Source of the DNA: Sphingopyxis macrogoltabida
GTDB taxonomy: Bacteria; Pseudomonadota; Alphaproteobacteria; Sphingomonadales; Sphingomonadaceae
Assembly: GCF_001307295.1 (NCBI RefSeq)
Contig: NZ_CP012700.1
Span: 2,359,001-2,423,000 of the forward strand
DNA length: 64,000 nucleotides
Direction of reading: 5' to 3'
Shown here: piece after piece, positions 17,830-26,422 of the stretch
How positions within the stretch are numbered: position 1 is the stretch's first letter
Layout of the letters: each line of letters begins with the position of its first letter
The notes under the pieces: generated by a model
What the model saw: the letters and a program-made list of their open reading frames with translations, nothing else
Told to the model about the DNA's origin: nothing
Databases searched by the model: none
Translations under genes and position numbers: made by a program

Positions 17830-19019
17830 CCGCATCGGCTCCCCATCTCCGCGTTCCCGCCACCTATATGCGCGGCGGGACGAGCAAGGGCGTCTTCTTC
17901 CGGCGCGAGGATTTGCCCGAAGCAGCGCGCGTTGCGGGAGCCCCCCGCGACCGCTTCCTCCAGCGTGTGATCGGCAGCCCCGACCCCTATGCCGTGCACA
18001 TCGACGGCATGGGCGGCGCAACGTCGAGCACCAGCAAATGCGTGATCGTCGCGCCGAGCGCGCGCGCCGATCACGACATCGACTATCTCTATGGCCAGGT
18101 CGCGGTCGACGCCGACTTCGTCGACTGGTCGGGCAATTGCGGCAATCTCTCGACCGCAGCGGGCGCTTTCGCGATTCACGCAGGCTATGTGGTGCCGGCC
18201 GGCGACGGCGTCTGCACCGTTCGCATCTGGCAGGCGAATATCGGCAAGACGATCGTCGCGCATGTTCCCGTGACGGGCGGCGCGGTCGTCGAGACCGGCG
18301 ATTTCGAACTCGACGGCGTGCCCTTTCCCGCCGCCGAGATCGTCATCGAATTTATCGATCCGGCCGATGACGATGGCGAAGGCGGCGCGATGTTTCCGAC
18401 CGGCAATCTCGTCGACACGCTCGACGTCCCCGAAGACATCGTCGCGGGCGGCAAGCTGAAGGCGACGCTGATCGATGCCGGCATCCCGACGATCTTCGTC
18501 GATGCCGCCGATTTCGGCCTCACCGGCACCGAGCTTCGCGAGGCGATCAACGGCGACGCCAACCTCCTCGCGCGTTTCGAACGGCTGCGTGCGATCGGGG
18601 CGTTGCGCATGGGACTGATCGGCGCGCCCGAGGAAGCCGCGACGCGCCAGCATACGCCAAAGATCGCCTTTGTCGCGCCGCCCGCGCGCTATGTCGCATC
18701 GAGCGGCAGAACCATCGCCGCCGAAGACATCGACCTGCTCGCCCGCGCCTTTTCGATGGGCAAGCTGCACCATGCGATGATGGGCACCGCGTCGGTCGCC
18801 ATCGCGGCCGCTGCGGCGATCCCCGGCACGCTGGTCAATCGCGCGGCCGGCGGCGGCGAGCGTCAGGCCGTCCGTTTCGGCCACCCGTCGGGAACATCGC
18901 GCGTCGGCGCCGAAGCGCAGCGGATCGACGGCAAGTGGACCGTGGCCAAGGCGGTGATGAGCCGCAGCGCGCGCATCCTGATGGAAGGATTTGTCAGGGT
19001 ACCGTCCGATGTCTGCTGA
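17826..19019 (+). CDS. prpF: 2-methylaconitate cis-trans isomerase
   Basis: 397 residues of the PrpF family (diaminopimelate-epimerase fold). It opens with PATYMRGGTSKGVFF, and SGNCGNLSTAAGAFAIHAG at ~100-118 is the characteristic loop. It isomerises the aconitate produced by AcnD so that aconitase can make 2-methylisocitrate. ATGA overlap with acnD shows translational coupling. The TGA stop at 19017-19019 is immediately followed by the second copy of the acnD-type promoter block. Confidence 0.95.
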   Translation: MTASAPHLRVPATYMRGGTSKGVFFRREDLPEAARVAGAPRDRFLQRVIGSPDPYAVHIDGMGGATSSTSKCVIVAPSARADHDIDYLYGQVAVDADFVDWSGNCGNLSTAAGAFAIHAGYVVPAGDGVCTVRIWQANIGKTIVAHVPVTGGAVVETGDFELDGVPFPAAEIVIEFIDPADDDGEGGAMFPTGNLVDTLDVPEDIVAGGKLKATLIDAGIPTIFVDAADFGLTGTELREAINGDANLLARFERLRAIGALRMGLIGAPEEAATRQHTPKIAFVAPPARYVASSGRTIAAEDIDLLARAFSMGKLHHAMMGTASVAIAAAAAIPGTLVNRAAGGGERQAVRFGHPSGTSRVGAEAQRIDGKWTVAKAVMSRSARILMEGFVRVPSDVC

Positions 19020-19022
19020 GGC

Positions 19023-19116
19023 GCTTCGCAAGCTTCGCCGATTTGCAGGCCCGGCTTCGCAATCCTCCGCCTTTTCAGCCATTTCCGGCGTGCCTGCGCG
19101 CGCCGATAAGGCCGCC
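19023..19116 (+). promoter_or_regulatory. Second copy of the acnD promoter block, inside the prp cluster
   Basis: About 94 bases that align almost without gaps to 15116-15210, roughly 75% identical by hand count, including GCTTCGCAA at the start, a second CTTCGCAA in the middle, CCTTTTCAGCC and the CGCCGATA-N9 run up to the ATG. It begins directly after the prpF stop codon, so prpC-prpB probably have their own promoter under the same regulator. Confidence 0.65.
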
Positions 19117-19401
19117 ATGCTCTCCAACGCCCCTGTTCACGGCCTCGACCTCCTCGTCCGTATGGCTGCGGCCGCCGCCGACCGCGCCGCGGCGCGGCTA
19201 TGCGGCGCGATCCGTCTCACCGACTGTCAGTCGCTCGATCTCGCCGAAGATCTCGACGCCGCCGATCTCGCCATCGAAAGCTGGACGGTGCGCGCGGGCG
19301 ACGGCCGGGCCGTCATCGCTGTTTTCGCCACCACACCGCAAGCGGACGGCGGCCGCCGCATCGCCGCGTCGGGCCGTTTCACCTTCGCTGCCCTCACCTG
19401 A
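19117..19401 (+). CDS. 94-residue protein of unknown function in the prp cluster
   Basis: I do not recognise this protein. The start ATG 19117 is supported by the duplicated promoter block, in which the acnD ATG and this ATG occupy the same place; the frame is open upstream to 18991 but that part overlaps prpF. The sequence is alanine rich, has an amphipathic N-terminal helix and ends in strands ([22 protein letters not shown]). The last segment recalls the closing strand of HotDog thioesterase-like folds, but the protein seems too short for a whole domain. It is 14 bp before prpC on the same strand and should be co-expressed with it. Confidence 0.6.
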   Translation: MLSNAPVHGLDLLVRMAAAAADRAAARLCGAIRLTDCQSLDLAEDLDAADLAIESWTVRAGDGRAVIAVFATTPQADGGRRIAASGRFTFAALT

Positions 19402-19415
19402 CCGGAGAAAAGATC

Positions 19416-20567
19416 ATGGGAGCTACCTTCAAACCCAAGAAATCGGTCGCGCTGTCGGGCGTCGCCGCCGGCAACACCGCGCTCTGCACGGTCGGCCGCA
19501 CCGGCAACGACCTCCACTATCGCGGCTACGACATCCTCGAGTTCGCCGAGAGTGCCGAATATGAGGAAATTGCCCACCTGCTCGTCCATGGCACGCTGCC
19601 GACCGCCACTCAGCTCCGGGCCTACAAGGCCAAGCTGCGCGGTCTGCGCGGCCTGCCGCAGTCGGTGAAGCAGGCGCTCGAAGCCGTGCCCGCGGCCGCG
19701 CATCCGATGGACGTCATGCGCTCGGGGGTGTCGGCGCTCGGCTGCGTGCTCCCCGAAACGCACGACCATAATGTCCCCGACGCGCGCGACGTCGCCGACC
19801 GGCTGATCGCCTCCTTGGGCTCGATCCTCCTCTACTGGTATCATTTCGCGCATCACGGCCGGCGCATCGCGGTCGAGACCGACGACGACAGCGTCGGCGG
19901 CCATTTCCTCCACCTGCTCCACGGCCAGCCGCCGACGGCAAGCTGGGTGCGCGCGATGCACAGCTCGCTCATCCTCTATGCCGAACATGAATTCAACGCC
20001 TCGACCTTCGCGGCGCGCGTCATCGCGGGTACCGGGTCGGACATGTATAGCTGTGTCGCGGGCGCGATCGGCGCACTGCGCGGCCCCAAGCATGGCGGCG
20101 CCAACGAGGTCGCTTATGAAATCCAGAAACGCTATGCGAACCCCGACGAGGCCGAGGCCGATATCCGCCGCCGCGTCGATGCGAAGGAAGTCGTGATCGG
20201 CTTCGGCCACCCCGTCTATACCATCGCCGATCCGCGCAACGTCGTGATCAAGCGCGTCGCCAAGAGCCTCGCCGACGAAGCGGGGGCGCACCGCCAGTTC
20301 GCGATCGCCGAGCGCATCGAAAGCGTGATGTGGGACGCCAAGGCGATGTTCCCCAACCTCGACTGGTTCTCGGCCGTTTCCTACAATCTGATGGGCGTGC
20401 CCACCGCAATGTTCACTCCCCTGTTCGTCATCGCGCGCACCTCGGGCTGGGCCGCGCATGTCGTCGAACAGCGCCAGGACGACAAGATCATCCGCCCCTC
20501 GGCCCATTATACAGGGCCCGAGAATCTCAAATATGTCCCGCTCGCCGAACGCAGCGAAGCCGCCTGA
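19416..20567 (+). CDS. prpC: 2-methylcitrate synthase
   Basis: 383 residues of the citrate synthase family, short form typical of PrpC. Visible motifs are GNTALCTVG and LHYRGYDI near the N terminus, the catalytic histidine in [11 protein letters not shown], the second histidine in [13 protein letters not shown], and GPKHGGANE. It condenses propionyl-CoA with oxaloacetate. ATG 19416 has GGAGAAAAG just upstream; an extended frame upstream is a shadow. prpB follows after 11 bp. Confidence 0.95.
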   Translation: MGATFKPKKSVALSGVAAGNTALCTVGRTGNDLHYRGYDILEFAESAEYEEIAHLLVHGTLPTATQLRAYKAKLRGLRGLPQSVKQALEAVPAAAHPMDVMRSGVSALGCVLPETHDHNVPDARDVADRLIASLGSILLYWYHFAHHGRRIAVETDDDSVGGHFLHLLHGQPPTASWVRAMHSSLILYAEHEFNASTFAARVIAGTGSDMYSCVAGAIGALRGPKHGGANEVAYEIQKRYANPDEAEADIRRRVDAKEVVIGFGHPVYTIADPRNVVIKRVAKSLADEAGAHRQFAIAERIESVMWDAKAMFPNLDWFSAVSYNLMGVPTAMFTPLFVIARTSGWAAHVVEQRQDDKIIRPSAHYTGPENLKYVPLAERSEAA

Positions 20568-20578
20568 GGAGAGCTCCT

Positions 20579-21502
20579 ATGCCCTATCTGATCGCCAGCG
20601 ACCTGCCGCACGAAACCGCCGGCCGGCGCTTCCGCGAAGCGCTCGCGCGCCCCGGCATCTACCAGCTCCCCGGCGCGCACAACGGCCACGCCGCGCTGCA
20701 GGCGAAGGCGGCGGGCTTCGACGGCCTCTATCTCTCGGGCGCCGCGATGACCGCGTCGATGGGGCTCCCCGATCTCGGCATCATCACCGTCGATGAGGTC
20801 GCCTTCTTCGTCCGCCAGATCGCCCGCGCCGCCGGCCTGCCTTTGCTCGTCGACGGTGACACCGGCTATGGCGAGGCGCTCAACGTCATGCACATGGTGC
20901 GCAGCTTCGAGGACGCCGGCGCGGGCGCGGTCCATCTCGAAGACCAGATTCTCCCGAAAAAATGCGGCCATCTCAACGGCAAGCACCTCGTCCCCGCCGA
21001 CGATATGGCCGCCAAGGTCGCGGCGGCGAAGAAGGCGAGCCGCGATCTGGTCATCGTCGCGCGCACCGACGCCGCCGGGGTCGAGGGCTTCGACGCCGCG
21101 GTCACGCGTGCGAAACGCTATGTCGAAGCGGGCGCCGACGCGATCTTCCCCGAAGCGCTCGTCACGCGCGAGATGTTCGAAAAATTCGCCGCCGCGCTGC
21201 CCGATGTGCCGCTGCTCGCCAATATGACCGAATTCGGCAAGACCCCCGTCTTCACCGCCGGCGAGTTCGAGGCGATGGGTTACAAGATGGTGATCTGGCC
21301 CGTCTCCAGCCTCCGCGTCGCCAACAAGGCGCAGGCCGATCTCTACGCCTCGCTCAAGGCGCATGGCGGGACCCACAAGATGATCGACCGGATGCAGACC
21401 CGCCAGCAGCTCTACGACACCATCGGCCTCCACGCGTTCGAGGAACTCGACGCCAGCATCGTCCGGACGATCGTCCCGCAGGCGATGCCGCAGAAAGTCT
21501 GA
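20579..21502 (+). CDS. prpB: 2-methylisocitrate lyase
   Basis: 307 residues of the isocitrate lyase/PEP mutase superfamily. The catalytic loop is LPKKCGHLNGK (cysteine near residue 122), with Mg ligands in VDGDTGYGEA and HLEDQ. It splits 2-methylisocitrate into pyruvate and succinate, the last step of the cycle. ATG 20579 is preceded by GAGGAGAG. A strong hairpin follows the stop. Confidence 0.95.
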   Translation: MPYLIASDLPHETAGRRFREALARPGIYQLPGAHNGHAALQAKAAGFDGLYLSGAAMTASMGLPDLGIITVDEVAFFVRQIARAAGLPLLVDGDTGYGEALNVMHMVRSFEDAGAGAVHLEDQILPKKCGHLNGKHLVPADDMAAKVAAAKKASRDLVIVARTDAAGVEGFDAAVTRAKRYVEAGADAIFPEALVTREMFEKFAAALPDVPLLANMTEFGKTPVFTAGEFEAMGYKMVIWPVSSLRVANKAQADLYASLKAHGGTHKMIDRMQTRQQLYDTIGLHAFEELDASIVRTIVPQAMPQKV

Positions 21503-21532
21503 TCGCGATCGTTCGTCGTCCGGACGGGCGAT

Positions 21533-21564
21533 GGGCCATGGCGGCTGGGGAGTCGCCATGGCCC
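21533..21564 (+). terminator. Strong hairpin after prpB
   Basis: GGGCCATGGCG and CGCCATGGCCC form a perfect 11-bp stem with a 10-base loop, 30 bases after the prpB stop. No T-run follows, so it may protect the mRNA 3' end or act with Rho rather than terminate intrinsically. Confidence 0.5.
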
Positions 21565-21617
21565 GACATTATGGAAGGCGGCTTTGGGGTGGGAGCGGGC
21601 GGTGCTTCACCCGCCTT

Positions 21618-21690
21618 CGTCATCCCGGACTTGATCCGGGATCCACTGCGGCGTCGAAGTCATGGCCCCCGGATCGAGTCCGGGGTGACG
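21618..21690. repeat. Palindromic repeat, GGACTTGATCC type
   Basis: Arms CGTCATCCCGGACTTGATCC and GGATCGAGTCCGGGGTGACG around GGGATCCACTG-rich centre. Same family at 26308, 38245, 43502 and 45074. It fills much of the 378-bp gap between prpB and the regulator. Confidence 0.9.
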
Positions 21691-21780
21691 ATGAGAAGAG
21701 GTTCACTTCCAGCGGTCAGCGGTCCAACTGATCCCCAAAATAGCACTCGACCCGACCTTGCCGCCTTATAATTTTTACAA

Positions 21781-21880
21781 TATGCGAAGACGCAATAAGT
21801 GACGTAAAACAGGCATTTTTGTAAAGATTTGCGAACATCGATCGCCGATTTTGCAAATATTGCGAATACAGGGGTCTGCC
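21781..21880 (+). promoter_or_regulatory. Promoter of the ScfR-like regulator with TTTGCGAA/TTTGCAAA boxes
   Basis: An A+T-rich stretch with TTTGCGAAC at 21828-21836, TTTTGCAAAT at 21849-21858 and TTGCGAATA at 21860-21868. These are the same or reverse-complement forms of the boxes before acnD and the 94-aa gene, which suggests autoregulation. Confidence 0.55.
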
Positions 21881-23281
21881 ATGCGTAAAGCCTTTATGGG
21901 CGTCCGCCTCCGCCGCCTGCGCGAGGAACGCAAGCTCAAGCAGGTCGAGCTCGCGAACGCACTCGGCATTTCGCCGAGCTATCTCAACCAGCTCGAACAG
22001 AATCAGCGCCCGCTCACCGTCCCGGTGCTGCTCAAGATCAACGCCGTCTTCGGCATCGATGTCCAGCTCTTCTCGGAGGGCGAGGAAGCGCGGCTGATCA
22101 CCGAACTCCGCGATGCACTCGCCGAGGGAAGCGAAGACGTCTCGCTCGCCGAGGTCCGCGAAGTCGCGATGAACATGCCCGCCGTCGGACGGACGCTCGT
22201 CGCGCTGCACCGCCGCTACCGCGAGGCGGCCGAGCGCAGCGAAGCGATGGCGGCGCAGCTTGGCGACGAATGGCTCGCGGGCGGCCCCGCGCGGATGCCG
22301 TTCGAGCAGGTGCGCGACTTCTTCTACGCGCGCCACAATCACGTCGAACCGCTCGACCAGGCGGCCGAGCGGCTTTACGCGGCGGCCGGGCTCAGCCCGC
22401 ACGGCGTGCACGCCGGGTTGCAGGCGTGGCTGCGCGACCGCCACGCGATCCAGACGATCTTCGCCGACGGCAACGGCACCCAGCGCCGCTTCGACCCCGC
22501 GACGCGCGTCCTCCACATCGCCGCCGACCTCACCTCGGGGCAGCAGGCATTCCAGATGGCGACCCAGCTCGCCTTCCTCGAGCTTGCCGAACCGATCGAC
22601 CGACTCGCCGACGACCGCATCCTCCAGGGCGAGGAAGCGCGCCAGCTCGCGCGCGTCGGGCTCGCCAATTATTTCGCCGGCGCGCTGCTCCTGCCCTATG
22701 GCGCGTTCCTCGAAGCCGCCGAGGCCGAGGCCTATGATATCGAGCGGCTGGCGCGGCGCTTCGGGGTCGGCTTCGAAACCATCTGCCACCGGCTGTCGAC
22801 GCTCCAGCGCCCCGAAGCACGCGGCGTCCCCTTCTTCTTCGTCCGCGTCGATCGCGCCGGCAATATCTCGAAACGACAGTCGGCGACTGACTTCCATTTC
22901 TCGCGTGTCGGCGGCAGCTGCCCGCTGTGGAACGTCCACGAAGCCTTTGCGCAGCCGGGCAAGCTATTGACCCAGATCGCGCAGATGCCCGACGGGCGCA
23001 CCTATTTGTGGATTGCCCGCACCGTCGGCACGCCGAGCGGCGGCTATGGCGAACCGGGCAAGAGCTTCGCGGTCGGGCTCGGCTGCGACATTCGCCACGC
23101 CGGCCGGCTCGTCTATTCGCGCGGGCTCGACCTCGCCGACCCGGCGGCGGCGACGCCGATTGGCGCCGGCTGCAAGATATGCGAACGCACCGGCTGCGCC
23201 CAGCGCGCCTTCCCGCCGATCGGCCGCGCGGTTGCGGTCGACCACAACCGCAGTACGCTGGCACCCTACCCGGTCGCTTAA
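21881..23281 (+). CDS. Short-chain acyl-CoA-responsive XRE regulator (ScfR/RamB/PrpR type)
   Basis: 466 residues from ATG 21881. The N-terminal HTH (~10-65, ELANALGISPSYLNQLEQNQRPL) is followed by a long region containing the inactive-peptidase-like ImmA/IrrE domain (~180-260) and the C-terminal domain with four conserved cysteines near ICERTGCAQRAFPPIGR (~435-455). This architecture belongs to regulators of acetate/propionate genes. Its place after prpB and the shared boxes make it the likely controller of the methylcitrate cycle. I prefer this start to the in-frame ATG 21851, which lies inside a TTTGCAAA box. Confidence 0.9.
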   Translation: MRKAFMGVRLRRLREERKLKQVELANALGISPSYLNQLEQNQRPLTVPVLLKINAVFGIDVQLFSEGEEARLITELRDALAEGSEDVSLAEVREVAMNMPAVGRTLVALHRRYREAAERSEAMAAQLGDEWLAGGPARMPFEQVRDFFYARHNHVEPLDQAAERLYAAAGLSPHGVHAGLQAWLRDRHAIQTIFADGNGTQRRFDPATRVLHIAADLTSGQQAFQMATQLAFLELAEPIDRLADDRILQGEEARQLARVGLANYFAGALLLPYGAFLEAAEAEAYDIERLARRFGVGFETICHRLSTLQRPEARGVPFFFVRVDRAGNISKRQSATDFHFSRVGGSCPLWNVHEAFAQPGKLLTQIAQMPDGRTYLWIARTVGTPSGGYGEPGKSFAVGLGCDIRHAGRLVYSRGLDLADPAAATPIGAGCKICERTGCAQRAFPPIGRAVAVDHNRSTLAPYPVA

Positions 23282-23335
23282 GGAACTGCCGCTGCGCTCC
23301 AAGGGGAACCGGAACGCAGCGGCAGCAGGAGAAAA

Positions 23336-25348
23336 TCAGCGCGGCGCGGCGTCGATGCCGAGCGCCTTGGCGATCCGTTCCCACGGCACCAGCTTGAAAT
23401 TCTGATGCTCGGGCGGCGACACGTTGCGTCCGTCCTGCGCGACCATCAGGCCGTTCGGGAACGCCGGTCCTGCCGCCATGCTGGTGACGTCGAGCCCGTC
23501 GGTTTCCGACACGCCATCGATGCCCGCCGCCATGTCGGCGCCGATCCGGAACGATCCGACATAGTCGTTGTTCCCCTCGCGCCGGAACACCGCATAGCTG
23601 TCGTTGCCCTGGCTCGACACGACCAGATAGCCCTTGCCGTCCGCCTGCGCGTACAGCCCGATGCCTTCCATATCGTCTTTGAGCGCAGGATTGTCGGTGA
23701 CCTTCGCCAGCATCGTCCGCGCCGGTCCGCCGCGCGGTTCGGCCCCTTCGCGCCAGACGCCGACATCTTCCTCGCCGGTATAGAGCATCCCCGTCTCGTC
23801 GTCGGCGACGCAGCCTTCGACCTGCGTTCCGAACGGCAGGTCGCGCATCAGCTTGGCGCGGACCTTGCCCGCCGGGGTCGCGACCAGTTCCCACTGGCGC
23901 ATCTTGCCGTCGCCCTGGTTGACGAAGACATAGGTCTTCTTCGACTTCGCGCTGCGATACATGCACAGGCCATAGGGATCGTCGAACCCGGTATCCTGCA
24001 GCCCGTCGGCGACATCGGTCAGCATCCGCGTCGCGGGGTCGATCGTATAGATGGAGATGCCCTTGGTCGTCCGGTTGCTCGCGGTCACCAGCGACACCTC
24101 GCGCCCGCCGAGGCGGAAACCGCTACGCAGGTCGACATTGTTCATCCGCCCGTCGGGCAGGAACTGGATCTGCTTGCCGTCGAGGCCATAGACATAGAGC
24201 CCCGACTGCTTCTGCGTCCCGATGATCACGCTCAGCGCCGGGTCGACGGGGTTGATCCAGATCGCCGGGTCGTCGGCCGCATCGCCGCCGGTCTCGACCG
24301 GGTCGGTCTCGACCGTCGCGAGCGCGAGCGGCATCGTTTCGGGCGCCGCCATCGCCGGCCGTTCGGCTATCCCCGCCGCGGCGAGCAGCGCGGACCAGCT
24401 CGCGATCTTGAAATTGGGTAGTTCGGGCGAATTGTCGTCGTCGGCGACGACGACCACCGGCCCCGCGACGGTGACGCTCCCCGCATCCTCGACCGCATCG
24501 TTCCCGGCCGCCAGCGCGACCGAGCCGAGATAGGCATAATCGTCGGCGGGGTCATAGATGTTCAGCCGGTTCGCCGAGGCGTCCGACACGAGCAGCCGGC
24601 CGTCGAGCGCAACAGCGACCCCCTTCGCTTCCTCGGTGATATGGCCGAGGCGGACGATATCGACGATCTCGGGCGTGATCTCGGCCTCGGGCTCGGCGGC
24701 AAAGCGCCACACGCCGACCGCTTCCTGCGAGAAATAGACCGAGCCGCGGTCGTCGGCGGCGCAATATTTGATTTCGGAGCCGAGCGACCAGCGCCGCGCG
24801 ATCCGTCCGTTCATCGTCCCCGACGCATCGGCCGACAGGCCCCATTGCTCGACCTCGCCCTTGTCGCCGGCGAGGAACAGATAGAGCGTCCCGTCGCGGT
24901 GGCTGCGCGAGAAACAGAGGCTCGCTATCGTCATCTCGGGCTTGATCCCGGCGAGCGTCAGCGGCGCCGGCACGCCGCCGGCCCCGACGCGGAAGAATTT
25001 CGGCGCATTATCCTTGCCGTCGAGCGCCGCGAGCAGCGGCGCGCCGCCCGCCGCGGCACCGGCGCGCAGGTCGAGCCCGCGGATATTGCCCACCTTGTGC
25101 GTTGCGACGCGCTGCCCTTTCAGGTCGAAGACGTCGACGCCCGCCGATTCGGCGCCGGCGAGAATCAGCGAACGCGACGGATCGCCCGGATCGGCGACGA
25201 CAACCGCGCCATCGGCACCCGATCCCTGCGTCGCTTGTGTCTCTGCCGATGCGGCGACGGTGCGGACCGGTGCGGCTTCCTGTGCGGCGGCGCCTGCGGC
25301 CGACACGCCCGCGAGCACGGCGGCGATTGCGAACAAGCTCGTTTTCAC
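23336..25348 (-). CDS. Exported beta-propeller phytase, two-domain
   Basis: 670 residues with an N-terminal signal peptide (cleavage near AAAQEA, residue ~23). The C-terminal half (~350-670) is a typical beta-propeller phytase: DDPAIWINP, IIGTQKQSGLYVYGLDGK, MNNVDLRSGF, DDPYGLCMY, VEGCVADDE, LYTGEEDVGVWRE and DMEGIGLY are all calcium- or phosphate-site segments. The N-terminal half (~40-340) is a second, diverged copy that lacks several of them, as in known dual-domain enzymes where the partial domain assists the active one. It removes phosphates from phytate outside the cytoplasm and needs Ca2+. It is divergent from an inositol monophosphatase gene. Confidence 0.9.
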   Translation of the reverse strand: MKTSLFAIAAVLAGVSAAGAAAQEAAPVRTVAASAETQATQGSGADGAVVVADPGDPSRSLILAGAESAGVDVFDLKGQRVATHKVGNIRGLDLRAGAAAGGAPLLAALDGKDNAPKFFRVGAGGVPAPLTLAGIKPEMTIASLCFSRSHRDGTLYLFLAGDKGEVEQWGLSADASGTMNGRIARRWSLGSEIKYCAADDRGSVYFSQEAVGVWRFAAEPEAEITPEIVDIVRLGHITEEAKGVAVALDGRLLVSDASANRLNIYDPADDYAYLGSVALAAGNDAVEDAGSVTVAGPVVVVADDDNSPELPNFKIASWSALLAAAGIAERPAMAAPETMPLALATVETDPVETGGDAADDPAIWINPVDPALSVIIGTQKQSGLYVYGLDGKQIQFLPDGRMNNVDLRSGFRLGGREVSLVTASNRTTKGISIYTIDPATRMLTDVADGLQDTGFDDPYGLCMYRSAKSKKTYVFVNQGDGKMRQWELVATPAGKVRAKLMRDLPFGTQVEGCVADDETGMLYTGEEDVGVWREGAEPRGGPARTMLAKVTDNPALKDDMEGIGLYAQADGKGYLVVSSQGNDSYAVFRREGNNDYVGSFRIGADMAAGIDGVSETDGLDVTSMAAGPAFPNGLMVAQDGRNVSPPEHQNFKLVPWERIAKALGIDAAPR

Positions 25349-25403
25349 TCAAACCCTCCCTCTGTTGTCGATTATTGCGCCCTCACCGCGTGACGGCGCA
25401 CTC

Positions 25404-25460
25404 CGAATGTCATTTCAGAATAATTTTTCTATCTTTATCTAAAAACAGAACGTATATTCA
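25404..25460. promoter_or_regulatory. Three NGAA-N6-TTCN sites between phytase and inositol monophosphatase
   Basis: CGAA-N6-TTCA at 25404-25417, AGAA-N6-TTCT at 25417-25430 and AGAA-N6-TTCA at 25447-25460. They lie in the A+T-rich divergent promoter and resemble the GGAA-N6-TTCC operator described for IolR of inositol genes in other bacteria. Confidence 0.5.
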
Positions 25461-25464
25461 TTCC

Positions 25465-26256
25465 ATGACGATGTCACCCCTTATTTCCGCCATGATCGCC
25501 GCCGCTCACGCCGCAGGCGAAGGACTGATCGCCGACCGCGAGCGCATTGCGACGCTCACGATCCACAGCAAGGCCGGCGCCGCCGACATGTTCACCGAGG
25601 CCGATCTTCGGGCCGAGGCCACCGTGCGCGAACACTTGCTGGCCCATGCTCCCGATTACGGCTTCCTCGGAGAAGAAGGCGGGCTGACGCCCGGCCGCGA
25701 CGCCGACCATGTGTGGGTGGTCGATCCGTTGGACGGTACAACCAACTTCCTGACAGGATCCCCACTCTTCGCGGTCAATATCGCGCTGGCGCGGCAGGGC
25801 GATGTCGTCGCCGGCGTCACCTATATTCCTGCGATGAATGAACTTTTCTGGGCCGAAACCGGAAACGGCGCTTGGCTCGGCGAAAAACGCATCGAAATTT
25901 CACCGCGCACGACGATCGAGGAATCGGTGCTCGGAGTCGGTATCCCGTTCGCAACCAAGCCCGACCACGACCAGTTTTACGCCGAGATGGAACGACTGAC
26001 CCCGCGCGTCACCGGCATCCGCCGCCTCGGCGCCGGCGCCATCGACATGGCATGGGTCGCCTGCGGCCGCCACGACGCCTATTGGGAACAGAGCGTCAGC
26101 GCGTGGGACATGGCCGCGGGGGTCGCGATTGTTCGCGAGGCGGGTGGGATCGTCACCGACACGCGCGGAGGCGGACTCGATCTGATGAACGGGACCGTGC
26201 TGGCGTCGACGCCGGCGATTCATGCGGAGTTGCTGACGGCGCTGGCGCGGGTTTAG
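25465..26256 (+). CDS. Inositol monophosphatase family protein
   Basis: 263 residues. The Mg-binding motifs of the family are present: GEEGG (~residue 71-75), WVVDPLDGTTNF (~88-99) and SAWDMAAGVAIVREAGG (~212-228). These cytoplasmic enzymes take the last phosphate from inositol phosphates, and some members act on histidinol phosphate or other sugars. Divergent promoter sharing with a phytase, and the iol genes downstream, support an inositol role. ATG 25465 is chosen; the frame is open far upstream, but only as a shadow of the phytase. Confidence 0.88.
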   Translation: MTMSPLISAMIAAAHAAGEGLIADRERIATLTIHSKAGAADMFTEADLRAEATVREHLLAHAPDYGFLGEEGGLTPGRDADHVWVVDPLDGTTNFLTGSPLFAVNIALARQGDVVAGVTYIPAMNELFWAETGNGAWLGEKRIEISPRTTIEESVLGVGIPFATKPDHDQFYAEMERLTPRVTGIRRLGAGAIDMAWVACGRHDAYWEQSVSAWDMAAGVAIVREAGGIVTDTRGGGLDLMNGTVLASTPAIHAELLTALARV

Positions 26257-26307
26257 TCCGGAAGAAAGACTGCTTTGGCGTGAAGCGGCCGTTCGTTTGC
26301 CCTCATT

Positions 26308-26380
26308 CGTCATCCCGGACTTGATCCGGGATCCATCGCTACGCTGAAGTCATGGACCCCGGATCAAGTCCGGGGTGACG
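26308..26380. repeat. Palindromic repeat, GGACTTGATCC type
   Basis: Same family as 21618-21690, here closing the gap between the convergent monophosphatase and dehydrogenase genes. It may act as a shared transcription end. Confidence 0.9.
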
Positions 26381-26422
26381 ATGATGGATGAGGCAGCTAC
26401 CAACCGTCGGCCGCCTTCCTCC

